This document shows, one piece after another, positions 35,711 through 47,780 of a stretch of 64,000 bases of DNA. The translations under genes were made by a program, and so were the position numbers. Each line of letters begins with the position of its first letter. The stretch's first letter is position 1. This DNA comes from Zeugodacus cucurbitae (Eukaryota > Arthropoda > Insecta > Diptera > Tephritidae). The notes below the pieces were generated by a model that was not told the origin of the DNA, searched no databases, and saw only the letters and a program-made list of their open reading frames with translations. Where the stretch lies: positions 6,614,001 to 6,678,000 of the forward strand of contig NC_071671.1 of assembly GCF_028554725.1 (NCBI RefSeq), read 5' to 3'.

Positions 35711-38480
35711 CCAATCATATAATTTTTTCGTCTATTCGATTAATTATGGACTACTTTAAATCCTCTTTAAATTTATTAAAGAAATTCCTGCACTTAAAAT
35801 ATATCTTTAAGCTTTAAGCAATTATAGTTCAAAGTCATAACAGTATTGCACCTTTGCAACCAATCATTCCACACAACACTCTTTCGCTATCAAAAAAAGT
35901 TCGCCTGAAGAATTCTTTAGACAAAAACGTTTTTGTGTGGCCAAAGTGTCAAGAACAGTCTGCTTGAAGCGCACAAAAACAACAAGCAGAAATGCATAGG
36001 TTAAATGGAACACTCACTGCATTAGAGGTTAGAGGCACATAAGGAGAGGAATAAGAAGAAGTGGCAGCAGCACTTAAATGCAGTTTGCAGCTGAAGCTTA
36101 AAGCAGTGTAGAGCACGCACAGAGATACTCACACGCATGCTGGTTCATGAGCAGTGCTTAAAATGCGCATGGTGTCTCTTGTCAGGCTGTGGTCCGTGCA
36201 ACCAACCACGAGCACGAGTGGACAGACAAACAAACTGACTAGTAGACGGCCGCACTACTGCAACGCCAAGTCAAGCGCACGCGTTAAAGCAGATGCGCCA
36301 ACGGGCAATAGTTGAGTTCATCATTGTTGTTGTTGTTATTGTTGTTATAACACCAAACAGCCTGCAGCGGATAGCAAAGAGAAGAACGCATAAATGCAAC
36401 AACAACAGCAAACACCCTACTAGTTGTGGCAGTGCCAGCTTTGCCACGGCATAGAGCACATATTAACGGTATATATGTATGTACACACTGTTAAGTATGT
36501 ACACACCTACATACACATTCGTGACATTCATTGCACTTGAGTTCAAGCGCAATGTACTCACAAAAGCTTTACGAATTGCTGCCATTCTCCATTCTCCTTT
36601 CAGAGTGAATTTCTGCAGCATTTGTTGCTTTTGTTGCCACCGGCCAATGTCAACACAATGCATTCGACGCAAAATTTGTGGCATGTGGGCGAGCGTTGCA
36701 CGCGTGAGTGCATTTTAACGCAGTGGAAGGCGTGCAATTGCACGAATGCGGCCTCAAGCGCCTAAAAGCAGGCAACAGTTTTTAGATGGCAACAGATTTA
36801 GCAAGTATTTGTTGTTGTACAACAGCGAATGAATAGAAAGAAGCTGACAAAGTGTTTGCTATCTGCAACTTCATCAGTTAGCATAACAACAACAACAACA
36901 AATAGAGTTCAAAGAGGTTTAATGCAACAGCTGTAGCTGCAACAAATGTAACTGAAATTAATTTAGCATACCAAAAAAAGATAAAAAAGATAAAGGCAGT
37001 TGAATGCTGAACGCCGTAAGCGTCTGCTAAGCAGCCAGCGTTGCAAAATTATAAGCGTGCAAATGTTTTCATTAAGTGGCAACGCTTCGCTTGCTACACA
37101 GTGCTGTTGCTGCCAAGCTGCTAGCGATGGACAACCGACAGTCAGTGTTATGCTCCAATGCATGGCTTGTGGGTAGCCCAATACTAGTGTATATGTATAT
37201 CTACTAAACATCTATCTCCATTTCGCTTGCCTTTGTGTGGGTGTTCCACGCTGTGTGGCGCATACGCTTCGCTGCCATAGCTTCATGCTACATGCCACAT
37301 GCTCTATACTCTGTTGCAACTTGCAAATGCGGCATGCGGTGTTGGCCAATTAAGCGAGCATGACAATGGCAGAATTTAAATTAGGCGGAACCCAAACGTT
37401 TCTTGTTGCAGCTGTGTGCGCTTGTAGTGCACGCGAATAATTAAAGGAATTATGAAATGCATGTAGCTAGCAAGGAAGTGAGGAAGAAGAAGAACATAAG
37501 AAAATGTAGTTTTGGAGCGAAGCCAAAAGAACTAACTAATAATTAAACATTTGCCATCTTGGGGACTTGAAAGAAGAATCCACGTAATACAGACTTAACA
37601 TCCAATGATGTTAATAAAGTCGAAACTCCGATTGTATCACATTGAATTGTCAACGAAATTTTAACACAATATGGTCAGTCGTAATCTATATCAGTAATCC
37701 CATTCATAGCCTAATAACATCGAATTGGTCTTCTTAATACCGTAGACCAAGTAATTTTGGGAAATTATCTGATTTTCACTAAGGCCGAATTTAGAAAAGG
37801 TCAAACAGAACAGGGATGGATTAATCTGATGCGATATTCAAAAAAGGAAACTCTCTTTCTTGTATTCATCGGATTAAATAAACGAAAATTAGTCAGAATA
37901 GCGATGGGGTCCACTTTAATTTTTATACACCAAAATAAGATCAAAATTAAGTACCGAGGACGGAACGAAAATCCGAAATAAAAAGTGTGTATTGATTCTA
38001 GGCCTAAAGCTCAGTGTTAAACGTCCAACGTTGAATCATCCTTATCAGCCAGAGTGACAGATTGAGATAAACCATAGTTCCTCAGGGCCTCCAAACCTGT
38101 TTAATACAGAGACCTCTCCGCGTTGGAATAACAAATGGACAAGCGCATGGCTTTACTCAATATCAGATTAAACCTGAAGACTCCTTAAAGGCTTCCCTTC
38201 TGCATGAGTTCAAAGCAGGCATTACTCGGTGATTGTAGCAGAAGACCGAGATCTTCTCGATTTTAAAATACATGTGGAGGAGCACATACCAATTCTGTTG
38301 CTATCTGAGTTATCTGACCTCAAACCAACCACTCGTTTCTTTGAATAACTCTCCTCAATGCTTTGTAAAACGAATGCACTAACTGGAGATCTTCAACAGA
38401 TTGATTTAAATTCGACTTTATGTGTATTTTTGTTGAAGAAGAACTCAATAAAATCTTTATAAAATTTATGACTAATTTTG
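35711..38480. other. Non-coding
   Basis: 36000-37450 is G+C-richer, with (TTG)n at 36327-36350 and (CAA)n at 36887-36902. No exon or mobile element recognised. Confidence 0.55.
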
Positions 38481-38812
38481 GTCTCAAAATATCTTGAATA
38501 TCAATTGAAATCTGAAGAGAGAAAAAGTGATACCTTGTCATATATAAGAATATATGTATTTTTTTAAAAATATAAGACATTCTTTCTATTAAAGCCAATT
38601 GAGAGATCTGATAGGATTGGACGATCATTCTCAGGGATCTTATATATTGACAACGACGGAGTTATTGTCTCAAAATATCTAGAATATCACACTTAAGATT
38701 TTTTGTATACAATTATAAGACATTGAAGCAAATTTAGAGATCTGAAAGTGATTGGACGATCATTCTCAGATTACTAGAGATCTTATATCTTGACAATGAC
38801 GGAATTTGGAAT
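38481..38812. repeat. Local tandem duplication, ~186-bp unit, second copy shortened
   Basis: GTCTCAAAATATCT occurs at 38481 and 38667 (186 bp apart). GATTGGACGATCATTCTCAG occurs at 38615 and 38750 (135 bp apart), followed by GATCTTATAT-TTGACAA-GACGGA in both copies. The second unit has lost about 50 bp in its middle. No similarity elsewhere in the window. Confidence 0.8.
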
Positions 38813-41800
38813 CAGTATGAACTATTGAAAATTCAATGGCTCTTTCAATGCTTCGTTGAAAAATTCTACGATCTTGGTATCTAAGAAAGGAAAATGCTGA
38901 AAATATTAACTCCCAGAAATTAAGTTGGTTAACGATATATGTATGTAGGTATTTACAAGAACCACTGGTACTTGTAAATTTATGATTTTTGAAAAAAAAA
39001 AATCTTCCTCTAAATCTCCCCAGATACCGAGATGAAAAAGTAAAAAAATATAAAATGATTACCTCAAATTAATATACAAAGCGAAGCATTAAATATTATG
39101 ACAGTCATGTCATATCCATACACATATCTTGGAATATTTTTTTATTACAGTCTACCTTCATTAGACCTTCTCAACTCAATTACAAACGAGTTCACCTGCA
39201 CCCCACTGCACTTTCACCTCGCGACACAAAATGTAATGAGGCACGAAAATTGATGACTTTTGTCGGCAAACACGGCAACTTTCTAATCGTCAATTCTTCT
39301 GCTGCTACAATTCTTCACACAAAATGCACTCAAAATAATTTGTTTGCTCGCTGCTTTTTTGCTACTTTTGTTAAATTATTAAGCCAAACAAATGGTGTGT
39401 TTGTTGTTGTTATATACTATATATGGAGTTCCTAGAACAGCTACAACAAGTGCGCCACTTAACCTGCTACAAAGGCAAAAAGCCGACGTTATCGTCGCGA
39501 CAAGCTCCTGACATTTATTTTCGTGTCAAATGGCGCCGAAAAAATTGCTTGCGATTTTGTTAATAGTTGGAGAGGGAAGAAGAAGCATTTGTGTATGTAG
39601 AGCAGGGGTGCACAAACTTGTGAAAAAAATTGCTAGAGAGTTCAAGTCATTTCTTATCAAGTCTGTGACAGTTGAGTGTAGCTTGAGGAATGCCACTACT
39701 TTTGCTTTTTTTGGGGGACTCACTAACAAAAACCACATAGAGTGTGTGCCACAAATGTGTCAAAAACAAGCAGAGAAAGTCAAAACAGTTTTCGATTATT
39801 AACAGTAACAGACATTAAGTGCAGAAAAAGCTGAAAAAAGTTATTGATTTTTTAGGAACAAAAACCACAGTAAAGACTATTGAAATCCGAGCTTTCGAAG
39901 ACCATCAGCAACAGTCATGCATAAATTCCAATCAACGAGGCACAAGTGTACCCCCCTTTCATAGAATCCATGGATTTAACAACACTACAACAACACATAT
40001 CAGCCTGAGTGACCATCATCATTGAACGCCACTTCACTCTAACCTCAAATGGTGAAAAACGTTCGCTGTTGCTGACATTTTTCACAACACAAATCAACGT
40101 GAAAAATACCGTTATTACCGCTGTGTACACTCCAGGAAAATCGAATATCAAAAATAAAATGAAACAAAACAAACCATAAAGAAGAAGAAGAGAGGAACGA
40201 TGGGAGGGGGGTCACATATTCTGCCAATATTCCAATTTTAGCCTGCCTCAATGACATTTCGAATTTTTTTTTCGTTTTTTGCATTCGATGGATAAAATGT
40301 TCATTGCACAAAATGACGAAAAAAATTCTGAAAATTCACTCACCAAAAAAATAGAAGAAATCTTAAATGAAGCTATTTGCAGGCAACATTCAGAGCCACT
40401 CTCCCTCCATTCAGCTTCAGTTTGCGCTCACAGTCGCCAAGCCGCTTAAGGCAGTTGACTTGCGCTGCCCCCACTTCAAACAACAAACACATTTTTGTTG
40501 CTATTGTTGTTGCCACTAGTTGTATTTACATAGTTTTTATTGACGTTCGCTGACATTTTCTCATACACACACACACAAATTTATATAGTAGTCCCCTCTA
40601 GTCCAACATTGCCCATTGTATTCTTCTCTACTCCACACTCTATGCTGCTGCTTGTACAAAGTGTTTGTTTGTTGTTATTGTTGTCGCCATTATTGTTGCA
40701 CTTGACATTTGAATTTATCACAGTGTTGTTGTTGTATTTTTTTTTTTTCAATTTCTGTTGTTGTTTGGCTACTGTTTGTGTCATTATTGTGTGTACACAA
40801 TGCGAATTGTAAGTGTTAGTCACTCAATTGGAGGCACCTTTGAGGCTTTTATAGTGCCCCAGAGAGTTGTTATTGAAGTGCTTTGGGATGGTAGCACAGA
40901 AGTTTGTAATAACAATGGTCAATGATAAAAAAAAATCGGGTGTGATTTTTTGAAGAGATCATAGTTTCTATTTCCGAGAAGCTTCTTATGTATATTGCCT
41001 AAAGTACCGTTGTGTCGATAAGGGTTCACATTTTTGTAAGCCCTTGGTGCATATGATTAAATTAGGAAATAACCTTGTCCAATACCCACGAAAAGGTTGT
41101 CACCTCTTTATGTCCGTGTCTTCAAGGCGATCCCTAAAGTATATAAACAGAACATAGCAACATAGTTTCCTCTATATTTGCCTCCATATTTTCTAGACTA
41201 AGAACCATTCCACCGACAGTGAGATCTACGTATCCGAAACGAACCTAGATTGTCAACTCGCTAGCATTCCACGAAATGCTGCGTGGAGTATTTTCTCCCA
41301 CTACAACAAAAAGAACTTAAGAATTTAGGAGAATATGCTGAGAAGCAGACTCTTTACCAAGTTCACCATGACGCTGTGTTTCTTTATACGCTAGAAACGA
41401 ACTGATTAAGATTGTCCAACATGTTGAACCCATCCAAAGACAGAGAACCGAGTATTAACTGCGGGTTCAGCAAGAGGCTACAGATGTGATGAAGGTTCAT
41501 CAGTGAATAGGATAACGAGCATCGGTTATCTTCACAAAAATTTCAAAAAAATTACCAAACACAGTAACGTCCCCAGAAGTTAGACTTTACTTGTCTAATT
41601 GGAACTATATATTATTTGTAGGAACGGTTCATGTAGATCTACGGTTTTCCGCTGGCAACAGCCGGATCAAATTTCTAGTAGAAATCAATAGTCCACTTTG
41701 TGAATTGAAATATATCTGTCTCTTGTAAAATATACATGAAAATAAACAGATTCTCAAGTATTCTATATCTGCAGAAGTTCACAAAATATACCAAAGTTTC

Positions 41801-41866
41801 TGAAAATCTATAAAATTCAATCTTAGTGATCATAATCGAGGCGAGCAGGATGATATGGTATTGTTG
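38813..41866. other. Non-coding
   Basis: (CA)n at 40563-40576, TTG-rich stretches at 40493-40512 and 40665-40740. The stretch 40738-40752 is T-only. No gene recognised. Confidence 0.55.
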
Positions 41867-42290
41867 TTGGATTTGGTTAAGCAGTTAATCTCACTCTGTC
41901 TACCGTGGCTTGGAACAAAGCGTGATCGGGAGATCAGAAAACTGTCTACCGAAGTGTGTAAAGTCGAGAGATCCTAAATGAGCTGCGGAAGCTGATTTTA
42001 GAAGGTTTTTTGATCTATAAAACTCACAAATTCTTAACGTTGGGTATTAACTAAAAAAAAAGCTTCAGAAGGTCGATATGATTCCTCTGTCTCGTTGGAT
42101 TTGGTTAAGCACTTAGGCTGTCTACCGAAGCTTGGTACATAGCGAGATTGGGAGATCAGCCATTCGACTATAGTGATTCGGAAGGTCAGGAAATCCGAAA
42201 TGAGCTGATTTTAAAAAGTTTTTTGTTCTAAAAAACTCACTCTTTACTTAGTCTTTATCAAGAAAAAGCTTCGGAAAATCACCATAACTC
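41867..42290. repeat. Local tandem duplication, ~228-bp unit
   Basis: TTGGATTTGGTTAAGCA is at 41867 and 42095. Both copies continue through CTGTCTACCG..GCTTGG, GGGAGATCAG, AAATGAGCTG and AAACTCAC, to AAAAGCTTC-GAA. The copies differ by scattered substitutions and several small indels. They are diverged, non-coding duplicates. Confidence 0.78.
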
Positions 42291-43840
42291 TTGGGTATGC
42301 ATAATTCTGCACACCTTCTCCTAAGTAACGCTATAAAAGCACACAGTTTTCTAAATCGCATGCTTACTGCCACTTACATATACAATTTATTATCACTTAA
42401 CCCTTGCATGACTATAAAACTGATGCAATAATAAAGTTAGAGATTTATGCCACAAAACCTTGCCGCATGAATGTCACTGACCTTGCCGACTAGAAATACC
42501 GGTTTGTGCGAAGACAAATCAGCAATGCTAAATAGATTTGTTTGCATAATTGCAGAAAAAAGTACGACAAAACTGACACTGGGCGACGACTTGAACATAA
42601 AAATCATGAATATATTTGAAGCTTAATATCCTTGGACTTGTTTAAGTGCGGCGCCACACAGCTGGAGTGCGGACTAGCTAGCTGACTCGTATGTGAAGGT
42701 GCTGGCGGGTAGTTAGAAAGCAAATGCATGTCACATATGCGAGTTCATTAAAAACGCAAAAAAACTTCGAGTTGAAGTGGCAGTTGACAGACTGTCTCTC
42801 GCGCATACGTCCTCCCTCTCTTCCCTCTCGCCGCTGCTCTCATACACTTTTGACTATGCAAAGGACAACTGGCAAGTGCAACTTGATGCCATTGGCATGG
42901 CGTGGCGACACTGTTGACACTTCAGGCCTTCACTTCAGCAAAACGCTTGCCGACTGTGAGCTGGAACGAACTTCCGCATAGAACTCAGAGCAAAATAAAC
43001 AAAAATAATAAATGAATGAATGCAAGCGAAAAGAGTATATAGAAACACAAATAAGAATACCGAGAAAACAAAACAAAAAACCAGGAGCATAATAAATAGT
43101 TATCCCCGCTCGCCATTATCCTGCGGGCAAAATGTCCCGTGTCAAGCACGCTCATTGACTTTGCTTGAACCACATGGCGTGCGGCACAGCGGCAGCAGCA
43201 GCGACAACACCGCAAGCAATTGGCTAAGTTGGTGAGCGACACGCAATGCGGCAACGAAAACTTCGCACGAGAGCACACAAAAGAATGAGGTGGGAGTGTT
43301 GGTAAACAGCGGCGCGAGGTCCTTGAAATAATGCGCAAAAGTGAAAGAAAACTTTGCACGTGAACCACAGCCGCACACACGCGCGCCACAACCAACGACG
43401 AGTCGCGAAACCAACGACCGCAATTATTAATTGGCAAGTAAACAAAGCATCAGATTAATTTCGAAAATTGCGTCAACAAAGCGCCAGCGTAACGAAAACA
43501 ATTTAAAATTCAATACCACGAAAACAATGCGACAGCGCCATCACGCCAATATTTGCTGAAGGATTGTGTTATATCGGATTATACAGGGTGTTCCACAGGT
43601 TTTTATTCTTAGAATCATTTCTGCCACAGATAACCGGAAAAGAAGTATCACAGACTATCTTAACAAGTCAGTCAACCGAAGCAAGCGTTTGAAAAACGCG
43701 CAGCGAATCCTCGAGTGGACGAAGCTAATTCAGTCCATGACTGTTTGGCGTGAGCTTTGGCAAGAAAGCATTTTCGATCAATAGTTTCTTCGAAAATAAT
43801 GCTGAAAACGTCAAACCATTGATCGAATTCATCAATGAAA
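42291..43840. other. Non-coding
   Basis: 42640-43440 is G+C-richer, with CAGCAGC at 43190-43202. Open frames there overlap on both strands without typical coding features. No gene recognised. Confidence 0.5.
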
Positions 43841-44145
43841 AACATAGCCGAGCCTCAACGATTGGTTTTTTGTGTCGAAATTTGAAAATGTGAACTCGGA
43901 CGGACTTCGGTTTCAGTCCAGATCCGAAGTAAACACCTCGGAACAGCAATTCATTGATGATTCAGATCCTTAAGTCTATTCCATCAGTGGAGAACATAGC
44001 CGAGGCTCGACGAACGGTTTTTTTGTGGTGGAACGCCGAAAGTATGGACTCAAATGGATTTCGGTTTCAGCAGAGTGCCACGATCTCAATTGAATACCTC
44101 GTAGAAGCAATGTTAAGTTATTTGCTGAAGATTCATATCCTTAAG
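43841..44145. repeat. Local tandem duplication, ~152-bp unit
   Basis: AACATAGCCGAG is at 43841 and 43993. Both copies continue GGTTTTTT-TGTG, GGA-TTCGGTTTCAG and end ATTCA-ATCCTTAAG (43974 and 44145). They have diverged by substitutions. The plus-strand frame of the second copy is open for 67 codons, but the first copy is not open in the equivalent frame. Confidence 0.75.
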
Positions 44146-47100
44146 ACGAGTAATTAGAAAGTTATTCGTCAGATTATCTTATTTTAGAAGAACTCAACTA
44201 AAATCTTCGAAGAACTGAATATCAAGTCAGCCATTCGAGAGCTGACTGAAAGAATGTAATTCAGCGAAGGACAGTCATTGAAGGACAATGTTTCAAGGAA
44301 GCCATTCTGAAGAAAGTAGCAAACTCTGTCTCGAAGCAAAACAGATGAAGGGGTTCCCACGAACGTCAGGTCTAAGTAAACGGAATGGTACCCGTTTATT
44401 AACCGTTCAAGGGCAGTCAAATTGACAGCTTTCTAAAAATAACTTTTGCTAATGTTTTCTGTCTTTACAACAACAAAAACCAAATTTCGTAAAGTGGGAC
44501 AAAAGTAAGAAAGGCTCATGAATGAATGTGATGAATTCTGCATATGAACCACCCTATGTGTGAGCACATATTCATATCCTTGCGTGTCCTTTTATGCATG
44601 CTAAAATGTGGGTGCGTCAATGTGGCGCTCAACTTGCCATTGCAACCCCGTGAAATTAATGCGTTCAAAGACACACACACGCGTACGCACCGAAGACTAC
44701 TCAGTTCGCAGTTCTTCCAATAAATGCAGCAAACGTTTATTCTTCGCTTCATTTTATTATTTTCCTGTCGATTTAATCCCACACAAAGCATACGAGCGAT
44801 GCGGCGCGTTTCATTCATTCACCCATTTAAACATATTTTCATTGTTCAAAAGTTGATTGTTATTAGCGGTGAAATTGGCTTTGCGGCGTGGAACTTCGTC
44901 CACTTCTTCCCCCTTTTTGGTGTTTCTTCTTCTTGTTTTGTTATTATTTTTAATGAAAGAGCGGCGTATTATTTTACACCGCTCGCACGCGCTCCTTGTT
45001 TGCCGCTAATTTTATTCAATATTTAGAAAGTGTTCCATGATAGCTGCAGAGTTGCCTCAATTACCCGCGCTTCTGTCAGGCTCATAAATTCATTTGGCGC
45101 TTGCTCGCTTACAGTTCTAAGCAGTCATTCATTGCTTTGCTTTTATAATAAATTCATTCATTTTGTTGTTTTATTTCAATTGTTTTCATTCTTTAGCAAT
45201 TAGCTGCACAATATATTTGACAAACTTTATGGGAGCACATCACGACGAACTGTGAATGATTTTGAATGGCGCTCTCAAGATTACAGATGTACCGTATTTA
45301 CTCATATGAAAAGTTGTACTAGAAAGGTCGCATCCTTTGCTCCGTTCTGGGAAATTTGACCGAAGAATAAGTGTTCTTTTTGCAGAAGAAAGTCAATCCT
45401 TAACTTCACGTTCTCAATATCAGCGATATGTAGGAACAGGTCAGAGATCCATTGATTTATATTAAGTTCCAAAACTGTTAAGATGTCTCAGTGATATTTT
45501 CAAAAGACAAACATAATGGTCTTGGACTCCCAACATGATTCTGTATCTAATATTAAAAAATGTGCAATATCTGAAAGTGCCAGAATTTATGGAATCCATA
45601 GATCCTCAGAACCAAAATAGTCTAATTTATACTTTAAACCTCAAATTCCTTCTCTCTGTTCACGGGCCAAACTGCTCATAATGCAGGGGTCTCTTGAGGA
45701 CTTCTATAGATATGAGCTAAACTCTCGAACGCATGATTTTGACAGCTTCACGCCTCAGAATATGGTGTAGACCCAAGGAATTACAGTGCAAGACGAGGTC
45801 GTTTTCCTTCTCCTAAACTCATCCATATAGATGCTAGATATTTCAATCATAGACATATTGTATATATAAAGATTACCTCCATGACCATTTAAGAAACTGA
45901 GTAATAACTGTGAGATTTGTAAACTCCTTCTTGAACACCGTGGAGGCTATGTTTCTAATGTTGGTTCAAGTCATAGCAGAAGTTAGGGAACCTGGATAAA
46001 ATTAATCGGCTGTTTTTGATGAAAGTTGCGACTTTTTGATCGGTAGACAAACTTAGACCGGTATTGTATGAAGATCTTGATAAGAAAGATGATGATTCCG
46101 ATTCTAGACTCAAACAAGTCTTATGTTTATAGTTCCAGCTGATCTTTTGTACATACTATGACTCAGATTCCATTATATTCAAGAAATACTTTTCACGAAA
46201 TCCTTCGGACGAACAGGGTTTTGAACTCCAATCTTAGATCGACATAAAGAGGATGAATGAAATATGAAGTTTCTCAAGAAGACCTTTCTAAAGACCTCAA
46301 GTCCCAAAATTCTTGTACGACACCATTCCTATCTCGGTTCTTCTTCATTTAAAACATAACTGGACAATTCTTCATTTCGATAAGTTTAAAAACGAACTTC
46401 ATCTTCCCTTTTCTTTAGCCACCACTGTACTTAATATAAACGAAATTGAATCAAAACAAAACGAATGCGTAAAAATGAAAATCCACTTCGTGGTACTGCA
46501 AGAGCTAGCAAAACATCAACACAAAACAGCAGCCAAAGAGAAACGTACAAAGAAGGTTTGAGCCCAAGGGTGGCTTGTTGTCTAGGAGTCTACTAAATGT
46601 GAGAGACAAGGCGACGAGGAGTTAACGACGAGTCGAGTATGTGTCAAATGTTGTAAGCCCAACGGCATTAGGGACAACAGCCAAATAACAAAAACAACTG
46701 TAAAACAACAACCACTGCAAAATGTAGCCGAGACTACAAGAGTTGTCAGTTGCCAGAGGCAGTCAGACAGTGAGTCGGCGAAGCTGTCAGCTCTTGGCTG
46801 CTGCTGTCAGTTTGTTTGTATCTGTGTGTGTGCTCAGCACCCCAGTCAGCTAGCCACCCTTGAGTCATGCAGTAACAGGCGTAGCAGAAACAACAGCTGC
46901 TGCTAAACCAGAAATCGTGACGCGTCGCAAAATTCATTCCGGTACTGCAACGAAGTGGAATAACAACAACATGGCAACAGGAAAAAATGTGAATCGCAAT
47001 GAAATAAAATAAATATGAAAACAAGAGCTAAAATGTGGTGATGTATGTATAAAATGCGAGTTGTGTAGCACAAGCGAGCACTCAAGCGGTGGTGTTGTCA

Positions 47101-47251
47101 GCGAGTGGCAAGGACTTGCGGATGCCGTAGGCACAGTGGGTTATGATTGGCAAAAAAGTGCTGAGGGTCCAATAGATGCAAATAATTTAGAAGAGTGAAG
47201 TAAATTTGATAAATTGTATAATGGAAATTATAGAATAAATATTATATAAAA
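44146..47251. other. Non-coding
   Basis: (CA)n at 44671-44680. Three CTGTCA/TTGTCAG motifs at 46743-46810. No exon or repeat family recognised. Confidence 0.5.
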
Positions 47252-47780
47252 ACAAGTAAGGTAGGCCTAAATTCGGGTGGAATCGAAAATTATAAATTCT
47301 TGAAAAAAAGTGCCTTCTTAATGTTAATTGAAGAAATTCTGTACCCTTATCTATATATGGCGGTTAGAGAAAGATATAAATCGATATTTTCCATCTTTAG
47401 AAGAGAGCTACATACCCGAAGAACTATCTTATTAATACTTTGTTTCGATTTGTTGTTGCTTGACGGATCTAAAGTAAAGTCCAACAACTAATAATAGTAG
47501 AAATAGCGTTATATGAGGTCTAGGCGTAACTTTGTCCATTTTCGACTTGTACCAGAACTGGACAGACGGTCACGGGTATGTTTTGTATTGAATTTATGTG
47601 AAATCGGACAAGTAATATGTGAGATATGAAATTTACCTAAATTGATCGCATCACGGAGTGAAATTATTTTTTCATCTGGTCCGTAGAGTAGCTACTATAT
47701 AAATTTTCGACCGAATTTCACTTCCTGGCTTTTTTTTAGATTTGGAATAGTACCGTTATATGGATTATGGATAGGAGGAC
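47252..47780. repeat. Possible third dispersed-repeat family (ACAAGTAAGG start)
   Basis: Starts AAAAACAAGTAAGGTAGGCC and reads TTCGGGTGGAATCGAA, echoing the start of family A (AAAAACAAGAAAAAACG, then TTCGG...CGAA) and a phrase I associate with dispersed repeats in flies. There is no second copy in the window and the right end is arbitrary. Confidence 0.35.

Noticed and set aside
42985..43437. A 150-codon open frame on the minus strand in G+C-rich DNA
   Set aside because: Several frames on both strands are open here and the peptides are rich in C, L, S and F without any motif. More likely due to base composition.
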